From Emticicia soli (lineage in GTDB: Bacteria; Bacteroidota; Bacteroidia; Cytophagales; Spirosomataceae): a stretch of 64,000 nt of DNA. The first letter of the stretch is position 1; each line of letters starts with the position of its first letter. The stretch lies in the NCBI RefSeq assembly GCF_037860775.1, contig NZ_JBBEWC010000004.1, forward strand, positions 186,001 through 250,000. Reading direction: 5' to 3'. Position numbers and translations under genes: made by a program. This document shows, in pieces, positions 25,753-34,536 of this stretch. Under the pieces are notes generated by a model, which saw nothing but the letters and a program-made list of their open reading frames with translations, did not search any database and was not told the origin of the DNA.

Positions 25753-27543
25753 ATGGCAAAGAATTTTTTCAGTAAAAGAAATGTGAATTTTCTACTCTAT
25801 GAAGTGCATGATGTAGAATCACTGACACAGCATAGCTATTTCGCTGACCATAACAAAGAAACATTCGATATGACTATCGATACGGCTATTCAGATTGCCG
25901 AAAACCTGATGTTTCCTTTTGTGAAAGATGTCGACAAAAACCAACCGGAATTAAAAGATGGCAAGGTGAAGGTTCACCCATCTATCAAAAACTACCTGAA
26001 AGCAGTTGGTGAGTCAGGCATTATTGGTGCCGATTTTGATTATGAAAACGGAGGTGCTCAAATACCTGTGAGTATTACAAGTGCAGTAGGCTATATATTG
26101 ATGTCGGCCAATAACGGTATGATGTATATTGGTTTAACATCAGGCGGTGCAAGGCTGATTGCCAACTTTGGTTCAGACGACCTAAAGAAAGCATATATCG
26201 AAAACATGATTTCGGGCAAATGGCAGGGCACTATGTGCCTTACTGAACCACAAGCCGGAAGTTCACTTTCTGATATTACCTCTTCGGCCGAGCCTCAGGA
26301 AGATGGTACTTATAAAATAAGAGGCCAGAAAGTATTTATTTCAGCCGGCGACCACGATGCAACCGATAACGTTATCCATCTGTTTTTAGCCCGTATCAAA
26401 GGTGCGCCTAAAGGTACTAAAGGTATTTCCTTATTTGTAGTACCTAAATACAGGCTCGATGGTACTGATAATGATGTTACGTCAATGGGTATTTACCATA
26501 AGCTGGGGCAAAAAGGCGTACCTGCCATGCACTTGGGCTTTGGTGATAAAAATGATGATTGCGTGGGTTATCTGGTTGGCGAACCTAACAAGGGCTTATC
26601 TTACATGTTCCAGATGATGAACGAAGCCCGCATTGGCGTTGGCCTTACTGGGGTTTCTATCACGTCGGCAGCTTATTATGCCGCCTTAGAATATGCCAAA
26701 GAACGCCCGCAAAGCCGTAGATTAAACGCCAAAAGTGCACTGGAAACGCCACAAATCCCTATTATTCAGCACCCTGATGTGAAACGAATGCTTTTGTTTC
26801 AGAAATCAGTAGTTGAGGGGAGTTTGTCTTTGTTGCTTGAAACCTCTAAGTATTTTGATTTAGCAGAGGCAAGCGATGACCCCGAAGAAAAAGAGAATGC
26901 GCATTTGCTGGTAGAATTGCTTACGCCAATTGCCAAGACTTTTCCTTGCGAGTATGGCGTAAAATCAATCAACGATGCAGTTCAGTGCTTTGGTGGTTAT
27001 GGTTTTACAGAAGATTTTCCGGTTGAGCAGTATTACAGAGATATACGCATTACGCCAATCTATGAAGGTACTACGGGAATCCAATCGCAGGATTTACTAG
27101 GCCGAAAAGTTACATTAGGTGGTGGAAAAGCCATGAAATTGCTTGCGGAGCAAGTTGGTAAAACCATTAAACAAGCAACAGAATATGAGGCCTTGAAAAA
27201 ATATGCCTTATTACTGAAAGATAGTAGCCAACGTTTACAAGAAGTAACCATGCATCTGCTTGGCATTGCAGGTACCGGAGACGTGGAGCGATTCTTGTCT
27301 GATGCTACGCTTTATATGGAATTATTCAGCCTGAATGTAGTAGCATGGCAATGGCTGAAACAAGCTGTTGTAGCACAAGAAAAATTACAGGCAGCAAACA
27401 ATGATGCTGATTTCTACGAGAGTAAAATTCATACCATGAAGTATTTCTTCCATTATGAATTACCTAAAACGCAGGGATTAGCAACCCGATTGACAGATAC
27501 AGAAGTATTGACAATAATGACCGACAAAGAGTTTGTAATGTAA
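25753..27543 (+). CDS. Acyl-CoA dehydrogenase with C-terminal extension
   Basis: This 596-residue flavoprotein belongs to the large acyl-CoA dehydrogenase group (similar in layout to DmdC-type enzymes). It starts with the extra N-terminal segment NVNFLLYEVHDVESL, has the FAD/substrate motif MCLTEPQAGSSLSDI, and the catalytic-base region FGGYGFTEDFPVEQYYRDIRITPIYEGTTGIQSQDLLGRK. An extra C-terminal helical domain follows. It catalyses alpha,beta-dehydrogenation of acyl-CoA, the first step of beta-oxidation. Cotranscribed with the SCP2 gene and followed by a terminator. Chain-length specificity is unknown. Confidence 0.92.
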   Translation: MAKNFFSKRNVNFLLYEVHDVESLTQHSYFADHNKETFDMTIDTAIQIAENLMFPFVKDVDKNQPELKDGKVKVHPSIKNYLKAVGESGIIGADFDYENGGAQIPVSITSAVGYILMSANNGMMYIGLTSGGARLIANFGSDDLKKAYIENMISGKWQGTMCLTEPQAGSSLSDITSSAEPQEDGTYKIRGQKVFISAGDHDATDNVIHLFLARIKGAPKGTKGISLFVVPKYRLDGTDNDVTSMGIYHKLGQKGVPAMHLGFGDKNDDCVGYLVGEPNKGLSYMFQMMNEARIGVGLTGVSITSAAYYAALEYAKERPQSRRLNAKSALETPQIPIIQHPDVKRMLLFQKSVVEGSLSLLLETSKYFDLAEASDDPEEKENAHLLVELLTPIAKTFPCEYGVKSINDAVQCFGGYGFTEDFPVEQYYRDIRITPIYEGTTGIQSQDLLGRKVTLGGGKAMKLLAEQVGKTIKQATEYEALKKYALLLKDSSQRLQEVTMHLLGIAGTGDVERFLSDATLYMELFSLNVVAWQWLKQAVVAQEKLQAANNDADFYESKIHTMKYFFHYELPKTQGLATRLTDTEVLTIMTDKEFVM

Positions 27544-27548
27544 ACAAG

Positions 27549-27572
27549 AGAGGGGAGCTAAAACTCCCCTCT
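27549..27572. terminator. Terminator between the acyl-CoA dehydrogenase and DUF2807 genes
   Basis: A 9-bp G/C-rich perfect stem (27549-27557 with 27564-27572) lies between convergent genes. Confidence 0.7.
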
Positions 27573-27600
27573 TCTGTTATATCAATATCTTGTAATACTA

Positions 27601-28284
27601 TCAATTAGCTGATTTCACCGAACCTGCGCCTGAGGTATTGGCTACCACCGAAGTAGCACCACCTTTATAACGAACATTACTTGCGCCACTGGCTTCGGCT
27701 ACAATTTTGCTTGTTACATATACTTTTGCACCGCTAGCACCTGATGCATCAACATTGGCTACATCTACTTTAAAATCAAAAGCGTTTACGCTCGATGCAC
27801 CCGATACATCTGCATTCAGACTTTTCCCGTCGCCAGTAATTGTGATTCCTGATGCACCAGAGCAATCTAGTGCCAATTCTTTTGCATCTATATCGAAATT
27901 ACCCTGAGATGCCCCTGATAAATTGATGCTGAATCTCTCGCTCGAAAAACCAGAAACTTTAGATTTACTTGCGCCTGAAAAATCAACACCTACTAATTTG
28001 GGCATTGTAACGGTGATATATACTTCTTTACGGTTTTTCCAGCCACCCCAGTTATTCGGATACCCAATGCTTAATTTACCGTTCGATACCTTCACAACCA
28101 AATCTTTCACGTCTTGTTCACGGCCTGCGGCTTCTACTTTATAAGTATTGGCTTTGGTAACTGTAATAACAAACGCACTGCCCATATCTAATTTTTCGAA
28201 ATTAGATACATCGAATGAGCGTTTAGATTCTTGTGCAAAAACTGCTGTAGATAAAAGGGTAAGTAAAATGAATAGTTTTTTCAT
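27601..28284 (-). CDS. DUF2807 (GIN-domain) secreted protein
   Basis: This 227-residue protein has a signal peptide (MKKLFILLTLLSTAVFAQ) and a right-handed parallel beta-helix-type GIN/DUF2807 domain. It begins RSFDVSNFEKLDMGSAFVITVT and shows the diagnostic repeated SGAS words (FSGASKS, LSGASQG, CSGASG, VSGASSV, ASGASGA, ASGASNV, TSGAGSV) spaced by about 20 residues. Such proteins are common in Bacteroidota and are named putative auto-transporter adhesin heads; their role is unknown. Likely periplasmic or surface-located. Confidence 0.9.
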   Translation of the reverse strand: MKKLFILLTLLSTAVFAQESKRSFDVSNFEKLDMGSAFVITVTKANTYKVEAAGREQDVKDLVVKVSNGKLSIGYPNNWGGWKNRKEVYITVTMPKLVGVDFSGASKSKVSGFSSERFSINLSGASQGNFDIDAKELALDCSGASGITITGDGKSLNADVSGASSVNAFDFKVDVANVDASGASGAKVYVTSKIVAEASGASNVRYKGGATSVVANTSGAGSVKSAN

Positions 28285-28410
28285 GATTTTGTACAGTTAT
28301 TTTGTAATTAAATATAAGATGATAAAAATTTAAAAACGTTGCATACAGGCTCAATTATTTCTCGTAAAATATTTTTATCCTTCTGCACCTGTATAACATA
28401 CACACCAAAA

Positions 28411-28445
28411 CAGAACAGCCACCTTTTAAAAAGGTGGCTGTTCTG
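28411..28445. terminator. Strong terminator hairpin
   Basis: A 17-nt inverted repeat (28411-28427 with 28429-28445) surrounds a single central base. It lies 26 bp past the stop of the T9SS protein gene on the minus strand and upstream of the DUF2807 gene. Confidence 0.8.
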
Positions 28446-28471
28446 AAAGATTGTATATTGTCAAATAATGA

Positions 28472-29536
28472 TTATTTATTCAAAATCATTTTTTGGTATA
28501 AAGCTTTTTTAGAAGAACCTTCTCTAACTACTCTAACTGTTAACTCAGTAGCAGGTAGGTTTTCAGGCAATGTATATGCTTTGCGTAGGTCTCTTACAAA
28601 ACCTTCTTTGTGCATAATTTTAGAACCGTCCTGATTAGTGATATCTACAGTAATCATTTCGTTTTCGTTCATACCTGCAAGTTTCAAGAAGAACTCACCT
28701 TCTGTTGGGTTTGGATATACACCAATGTTTGCTTGAATGTTACGGCTTCTTGCTAAAGTGAAAAGCGTACCATCTTTAAGGTTTGTTGCTGCCGAAAGAT
28801 TAGCGTCTTCGGTCATTGACCAAGTACCTTTATCTAAGAAAGCGATTCCGTCTAGGTCTGATGAACCATTTACAGAAACCTGCGCAGCACCTCTTGCCAA
28901 CTCTGATCTTAACGACCAGAACTCGCTTTGGTTAAGTGCATCAACACCTTCTGAAACTTGTTCTGAAACGTTTAATGGGCTTCTGAATGAGTAAGAAGCT
29001 GTAAGTTTTTGGCTTTCGTTGCTTCTTGCTACCCTGAACGAGCGGAAATTAGTACCATCGCCAAGTGGAAATTCGAAAGACTCGGTTCCTTCTTTAGTTA
29101 CTACACCTTTTACATGTGAGAAGTCTGAAGCACCATTATATTTACCGTTTTCGCCAAATACTAATGGGTTTTGCGACGACGACTCAATAACACCTCTGCG
29201 GAAAGAAAGCGACTCGTCGATACGGAGTGAAGTTTCTAATTTCAAGTCATTATCTAAGAACAATTGACCCAAAGCCAGCTCTTTTGAGCTTCTTAATACT
29301 TGAGGTGCGCTACCATCAAAAACAACAACACCTGATGATTTTACAGAGCTAAGGTTTTCGAAATTCTTTTGGAAGTGTATTTTACCGTTGTTTGTAAGTT
29401 TCCCTTCATTTACTACATCTGTATTGAAACTCACAACAGCTCCTTCACTCACGTAGAAGTCAGTGCCGTTAAATACCTGTGCTTGCAGTTGAGTGGCAAC
29501 AAGGCATACACCAAGAGAGTAGATAATTTTTTTCAT
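28472..29536 (-). CDS. Secreted protein with T9SS type A sorting domain
   Basis: This 354-residue protein has a signal peptide (MKKIIYSLGVCLVATQLQAQ), a beta-rich middle part (about 25-265) and a C-terminal T9SS type A sorting domain. The sorting domain starts at IGVYPNPTEGEFFLKL (about residue 272) and ends in the short basic strand YQKMILNK. It is therefore exported by the type IX system and probably attached to the cell surface. The central region is repetitive beta sequence without recognised enzymatic motifs, more like a structural or adhesive surface protein. Confidence 0.85.
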   Translation of the reverse strand: MKKIIYSLGVCLVATQLQAQVFNGTDFYVSEGAVVSFNTDVVNEGKLTNNGKIHFQKNFENLSSVKSSGVVVFDGSAPQVLRSSKELALGQLFLDNDLKLETSLRIDESLSFRRGVIESSSQNPLVFGENGKYNGASDFSHVKGVVTKEGTESFEFPLGDGTNFRSFRVARSNESQKLTASYSFRSPLNVSEQVSEGVDALNQSEFWSLRSELARGAAQVSVNGSSDLDGIAFLDKGTWSMTEDANLSAATNLKDGTLFTLARSRNIQANIGVYPNPTEGEFFLKLAGMNENEMITVDITNQDGSKIMHKEGFVRDLRKAYTLPENLPATELTVRVVREGSSKKALYQKMILNK

Positions 29537-29766
29537 ATAAATCCTGCTTTAATATTTTCTGTTTTCCGATTATAAAATTAATGAGTGTAAACTAGAACAA
29601 AAAACTTTTTCTCTAAATTTTATTTAATGGTAATTATACAAAATGAAGCAGGTTGACGTTTGTGTGTATTCCGGGCAATCGATTATCTGATTATCTTTTG
29701 CTCTTGTAATTACCAAACAAATATCATTCCATTAAGTTTGGCAAACCTTAAAAAAACAGGTATTTC

Positions 29767-30924
29767 TTAATATAACTTCACTTTATTCACCAAAAACACC
29801 CATACAAAGGCTAAAATTGCTATTAAACCAAAGGCAAATGGTAAGCTTATGCTTTTAGATACAAAGCCTATCATAACCGGACCGGCCAGAAAACCAGCCA
29901 TGCTAAAGGTATTCATGGTGGCTAAACCAGCCCCTTTTGCCATGCCGGGCACACGTGCCGAGCTGCCATACAAAATTGGTGCTCCGCATGATACCCCTGC
30001 TCCTACCATAGCAAAACCTATAATTGCCGTAGCTGTGTAAGGCAAAAGTATTGCGATAACAATACCGCAAGCGGCTATAACTCCTCCTATTTTTAAAACA
30101 GAATTTCCACCATAACGAGGAATCAGAGCATCGCCTGCAAAGCGCCCCACCGACATACAAAGCGAGTATCCGGCCAAGCCCCAGCCAATAAAATAGTCTT
30201 GGGTTTGTACTACGTCTCTCATGTACACCGCCGTCCAGTCGGCCATTGTTCCTTCGGTGATATTGGTACAAAGGCTTATCAATATCATTAACAGCAAAGC
30301 ACCTTTTGGGAACACGAATTTTGCTCCACCACCATCCTCTATTTTTTCTTCATGGATACTCATGACCGTCGGCCTGATGAAAAAAGCCAGACAAATAAAG
30401 CTAAAGGCCAACAACCACATATGATACGCCGGAGCGATTTTCATGCCTTGTGTAAAACTAGCCAGAATAGACCCCAACATAAGCCCCGCACTAAACATAC
30501 CGTGGCAGGTCGACATGATGTTAATTCCATACTGATGTTCAAGGCTTGTAACACAGGTATTCATGGCCACATTGGTAGTAGAAATACTAAGCCCCACCAA
30601 AAACAAGCTAAAAGCTACCAAAGGCAGGTAGTCTAAACTTACGGGCATGGCATATACTACTGCCATAAAAACCAGCCCGGCAAGGGTAGTGTTGCGCATA
30701 CCAAAGCGCTTAATCAGGATAGTCGTAAACGGGTTCATACCGGCCGAGCCTAGAGGCATAAAGAGCAGCAACAAACCTAGTTGGGCGTCGTCTAATGCAT
30801 ATTTTTGCTTAATAAACGGAATAAGTGTAGCCCAGCTACCAAATAATATACCCATAGCTGTAAAAACCATTGCTACAGCTAAACTCTGACGATGAAAGAA
30901 AAAAGTGGATAAGTGCTTAAACAT
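29767..30924 (-). CDS. MFS transporter (YbjJ-like)
   Basis: This 385-residue protein has twelve probable membrane segments and major-facilitator features, including the loop 2-3 motif NPFTTILIKRFGMRN and a symmetric second half with SVGRFAGDALIPRYGG. Overall it resembles the YbjJ/fucose-permease-like branch of small MFS proteins, whose substrates are mostly unknown. It is 85 bp upstream of the HAD phosphatase gene on the same strand, so a sugar- or sugar-phosphate-related role is possible. Confidence 0.85.
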   Translation of the reverse strand: MFKHLSTFFFHRQSLAVAMVFTAMGILFGSWATLIPFIKQKYALDDAQLGLLLLFMPLGSAGMNPFTTILIKRFGMRNTTLAGLVFMAVVYAMPVSLDYLPLVAFSLFLVGLSISTTNVAMNTCVTSLEHQYGINIMSTCHGMFSAGLMLGSILASFTQGMKIAPAYHMWLLAFSFICLAFFIRPTVMSIHEEKIEDGGGAKFVFPKGALLLMILISLCTNITEGTMADWTAVYMRDVVQTQDYFIGWGLAGYSLCMSVGRFAGDALIPRYGGNSVLKIGGVIAACGIVIAILLPYTATAIIGFAMVGAGVSCGAPILYGSSARVPGMAKGAGLATMNTFSMAGFLAGPVMIGFVSKSISLPFAFGLIAILAFVWVFLVNKVKLY

Positions 30925-31018
30925 ACAATAAACCTAACAAATAGACATACTATATACAATACTTGTATGCCTACTAATAATACACTCTTTTGGTAAAATA
31001 ATTTTTGGGCAATTAGGC

Positions 31019-31681
31019 TTATGCCTCTACCAGGGCTTTTACCCGTTGATAGGTCATCTCTTTGTAATCTCTGATGTAATCGTTACAGACAGGGAGTTCT
31101 TCTATTTTATAGGTACTCAAAACCCCTACTACTTTTGCACCTGCTGCTTTTCCGGCCGACACGCCTGCGTGAGAATCTTCAAATATGATACAATTCTCAG
31201 GCTGGATGCCTAAATTGGCCGCTGATTTCAGATATACTTCGGGGTTGGGCTTATGATGAATCACATCGGCACTTGATAATAATGATTGCATTTTATCGGC
31301 CAATGGCAGTTTGCTTAAAATCAACTCAAGGTTTTCGACAGGAGCAGAGGTAGCAATTCCGGTTTTTACGCCATTGGCTTTTAAATCATCAATAAATGCC
31401 AACAGGCCATCAATAGGTACTACTTCCGGCTCATACAATTGTCTGAAAAGCGCTTCTTTTTCAAATTCCATCGAAGCAAACTCTTCCCCTATCACGTCTC
31501 TTTTAAGAAAATATTTCAGAATATAACTATTGCTTTTGCCATACATGTGAGCAATGAACTCCTCTTCGGTAGCGTCAATCTCAAACTTTTTCAGAAAAGC
31601 CTTCCAGGCAAGCGAGTGGTGAGGGTTAGTGTCACAAATGACACCATCCATATCAAAAATTACTGCGAACGATGTTTCCAA
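31019..31681 (-). CDS. HAD-superfamily phosphatase/beta-phosphoglucomutase-like
   Basis: This 220-residue HAD subfamily IA protein has motif I FDMDGVICDTNP (nucleophile Asp and the +2 Asp), a helical cap, motif II TSAP in GIATSAPVENLE, and motifs III/IV in HKPNPEVYLKSAANLGIQPENCIIFEDSHAGVSAGKAAG. It is a sugar-phosphate phosphatase or beta-phosphoglucomutase-type enzyme; members are hard to separate by sequence. A perfect TAATTTTG box (31706-31713, minus strand) lies 24 bp upstream of the start. Confidence 0.88.
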   Translation of the reverse strand: METSFAVIFDMDGVICDTNPHHSLAWKAFLKKFEIDATEEEFIAHMYGKSNSYILKYFLKRDVIGEEFASMEFEKEALFRQLYEPEVVPIDGLLAFIDDLKANGVKTGIATSAPVENLELILSKLPLADKMQSLLSSADVIHHKPNPEVYLKSAANLGIQPENCIIFEDSHAGVSAGKAAGAKVVGVLSTYKIEELPVCNDYIRDYKEMTYQRVKALVEA

Positions 31682-31765
31682 TACTTAATAATTCATTATT
31701 TTTTGCAAAATTAGGGCATTTACCTCGTGTTTACTACTCATTTATTTACTATTAATGATACCCGA

Positions 31766-31798
31766 TTGACAATATGTCGGGCAAAAATCTTATTTTTG
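31766..31798 (+). promoter_or_regulatory. Promoter of the T9SS esterase gene
   Basis: TTG at 31766-31768 and TATTTTTG at 31791-31798 are separated by 22 nt. Transcription from here would begin downstream of the ATG at 31774, which supports the later start at 31834 (or 31825). Confidence 0.6.
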
Positions 31799-31833
31799 CA
31801 TTCAACCTGCTAAAACTATTGACCATGCTTTTT

Positions 31834-34404
31834 ATGACTCTAAAAGTTGTTAAAAGAAAACACCTTTTAACTTTTTGTGGCTTTCTCTTTACAATACACT
31901 CTTTTGCACAGATTTCTCTTTCATTTCCCACCAATAGAATCGTATTTCAACGAAACAACGATAATATAGGCTTCATTAATATTTTAGGTAATTACTCTCA
32001 ACCTGTCGATAAAATCGAGGCGAGGTTGATACCCGTTTCAGAAGGTCAAGGTGTAGCCGTTGACTGGACAACTATACAAGATAATCCCAGGGCAGGCTAT
32101 TTTTCGGGTAGGCTCACAGGTTTTGGTGGCTGGTACACAATGGAGTTACGAGCAATAAAAGATAATAATGTACTCCAAACCATTACTGTCGACCGAGTGG
32201 GTATTGGTGAAGTTTTTATAGCCTTGGGGCAATCGAATGCGTCGGGTCTTCCCCTATCAGAACTACCTGGCAACAATGTTTTGAGAGCAACTGATGACAG
32301 AGTAAATGCTATTAATTTCAGCAATAAGGCTGTTTTAGATCCGCTACCTAAAAATCTCAATTTTGTTCATTTAGAAGCTGAAGTTGACATAGCCCCTGCC
32401 GGAAATACAGCTTGGTGCTATGGCGAATTGGGTGATAGATTAGCTAAAAAACTGAATGTACCCATCATGTTTTTTAATGCCGGCGAATTAAGCGTTTCGG
32501 TAATTAACTGGCGTGAAAGTGCCCAAGGCATACCTACAACCAATATATTTGGTCAAGTAATGCCCAAAGGCTTACCCTACACCAATCTGCGCAATACCTT
32601 ACACTATTATGGAGCACTACTTGGAGTGCGCTCCCTACTGTGGCTACAGGGAGAAACAGATAACTATCCTTACAGGCTTTCGGCTGAAGAATATTCTTCC
32701 AATCTGCAGACATTAATTGATATTACCCGTAGCCAGTTCAGCGGAGATTTAAGTTGGGTGGTTGCCCGTACCTCTCTTACCTATCAGCAGCCATCAAACC
32801 CGCAGATTATAGGAGGGCAAAATAGGGTTATCGACCGCCCCGGTAATAATGTTTTTCCGGGCCCTTATACCGACGACTTACAAATACCAAGACCCGACCA
32901 AGTGCATTTTAAAAATGTACCGGGAAGCTATGGGCTTAGTGTATTGGCTGCAAATTGGGATGCCTATTTAGACGACAATTTTTTCCGGAATTCCCGCCCC
33001 GTATTATCTCGCTTTATTGTTGATATAAACGTTGCCTGTAACCCCAATAATCAGGCTACACTTACTTTACCCGATTATCTGGCTGCTTATCGGTGGTCGA
33101 ACGGAGAATCGGGCAATCAGATAACGGTCGATAAGGGTACGTATTCGGTTAATGTACGAGATTATCAAGGTAATCAATTACTGGTGCCTAGTGTTAACAC
33201 AAACTTTATGTATCCGGTCGAAAAACCGCAAATTACTTATCAGGGAGATTTAGAGTTTTGTGTAAACAAGCAAACAAGCATTAATCTTACAGCTACGGGG
33301 CCTGAGTTTAACAATTTTCGTTGGAGCACTGGTGCTGATTCGCCACAGATAGCGGCTGACAACAGCGGACAATATACTGTAACAGGCTATAATCAGTTTG
33401 GTTGTGCCTCGGCTATTTCTGATACTGTTGCGGTGAATATAAAACCTGCTCCTGTTAAACCACAAATTGCTATTTCGCCTAATGCATCGGTTTGTGAGGG
33501 GACAACTATCAGGCTAAGTGTTGATAGTGATGAAACCTTGCTCTGGACAAATAATATCACCAACAATGCATTTGTAATAGATTCGGTTGGGGTATATAAT
33601 TTCAGCGTAACCGCAACAAATTCTTTTGGCTGTAATGAGGTGTCTGATAGTGTAGGCGTAAGAATCAACCCGCTCCCTGTTAAACCCCGAATTGTCGTAT
33701 CGCCCGATACTGTGGTCTGCAAAGGTGTTTCGATTAAACTTAGTACCGATACCAACGAAAGCATTCTCTGGAATAATAACAGCACTGTACGTGAAATTTC
33801 GGTTGATTCGGTTGGAGATTATACTTTTAGCGTCAAAGCCATTACGTCTTTTGGCTGTGTTCGGGAGTCAGACATTCAGAAAACAAGCATCAAACAAACA
33901 CCGCCATCGCCTGATATAGACAGACTTGGCATTTACACCTTGCGTGCATTAAATGTAAATATCGGCGAATCGGAGCAATTTCAATGGATAAAAGAAAACA
34001 ACAAATTTACTACAAGCAGAGTACCATCTCTCAAAATACAAGATGATGGCAACTATCAGGTTTCTGTGCTTAGAACTTACCAATTGGGTAATAATCAGAC
34101 AATTACCTGTGAGTCGGCCCCTTCAAAATCTTTTGCTTTATCTTTAAAATTAGTTGAAGACGAAGTTACGCTTTACCCGAATCCTGCATACGATTTCTTA
34201 TACCTTGAAACCAAAGCAAACCTGAAAAACATAGAACTGAGTTTCTACAATTATTCCGGCAAATTGATTTATGTGCATAAGATGGATGACACAACCGAGC
34301 GTAAGGGAATTGACATAAGAAAAATGCAGAATGGCAGCTATATAGTAAAAATAAAACACGCCGATTTTGAGAAAACCGACCGGATAATTATTACTCAGAA
34401 ATAA
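31834..34404 (+). CDS. Secreted SGNH-type (sialate O-acetylesterase-like) protein with Ig-like repeats and T9SS sorting domain
   Basis: The start is set at 31834 (MTLKVVKRKHLLTFCGFLFTIHSFAQ, a signal peptide) because the ATG at 31774 precedes the predicted -7 box. The enzyme part carries the SASA-type esterase motifs GQSNASGL (nucleophile Ser block) and LQGETDN, followed by the region with PDQVHFKN, which could give the catalytic Asp/His. Then come three beta-sandwich, PKD/Ig-like segments of about 90 residues with Cys pairs and the repeated phrase SFGC. The C-terminus is a T9SS type A sorting domain (VTLYPNPAYDFLYLE to IIITQK). Likely a surface carbohydrate esterase; substrate unknown. Confidence 0.85.
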   Translation: MTLKVVKRKHLLTFCGFLFTIHSFAQISLSFPTNRIVFQRNNDNIGFINILGNYSQPVDKIEARLIPVSEGQGVAVDWTTIQDNPRAGYFSGRLTGFGGWYTMELRAIKDNNVLQTITVDRVGIGEVFIALGQSNASGLPLSELPGNNVLRATDDRVNAINFSNKAVLDPLPKNLNFVHLEAEVDIAPAGNTAWCYGELGDRLAKKLNVPIMFFNAGELSVSVINWRESAQGIPTTNIFGQVMPKGLPYTNLRNTLHYYGALLGVRSLLWLQGETDNYPYRLSAEEYSSNLQTLIDITRSQFSGDLSWVVARTSLTYQQPSNPQIIGGQNRVIDRPGNNVFPGPYTDDLQIPRPDQVHFKNVPGSYGLSVLAANWDAYLDDNFFRNSRPVLSRFIVDINVACNPNNQATLTLPDYLAAYRWSNGESGNQITVDKGTYSVNVRDYQGNQLLVPSVNTNFMYPVEKPQITYQGDLEFCVNKQTSINLTATGPEFNNFRWSTGADSPQIAADNSGQYTVTGYNQFGCASAISDTVAVNIKPAPVKPQIAISPNASVCEGTTIRLSVDSDETLLWTNNITNNAFVIDSVGVYNFSVTATNSFGCNEVSDSVGVRINPLPVKPRIVVSPDTVVCKGVSIKLSTDTNESILWNNNSTVREISVDSVGDYTFSVKAITSFGCVRESDIQKTSIKQTPPSPDIDRLGIYTLRALNVNIGESEQFQWIKENNKFTTSRVPSLKIQDDGNYQVSVLRTYQLGNNQTITCESAPSKSFALSLKLVEDEVTLYPNPAYDFLYLETKANLKNIELSFYNYSGKLIYVHKMDDTTERKGIDIRKMQNGSYIVKIKHADFEKTDRIIITQK

Positions 34405-34536
34405 AGAACTATATCGGCCAATATTTGGTTACAATAGATGAGGTTTTGCCTCGTTTATATAGTTTTGATTACGATATTTATATAAATCCAATTATCAATT
34501 CCTGCACTCTTCTACAGAAGAACAGGCTTTTTCTGC

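Noticed and set aside
27601..28284. Repeats in the DUF2807 gene as a possible repeat array or CRISPR-like structure
   Set aside because: The regular spacing comes from the SGAS protein repeats; the DNA repeats are short and imperfect, with no spacer structure.
30954..30975. TATGC half-site upstream of the MFS gene
   Set aside because: The second half (GCATA) is missing, so it is not counted as a member of the TATGCnnGCATA set.
33393..33785. 130-codon minus-strand frame inside the T9SS esterase gene
   Set aside because: Antisense to the Ig-like repeats; its repetition only reflects the repeats on the coding strand.
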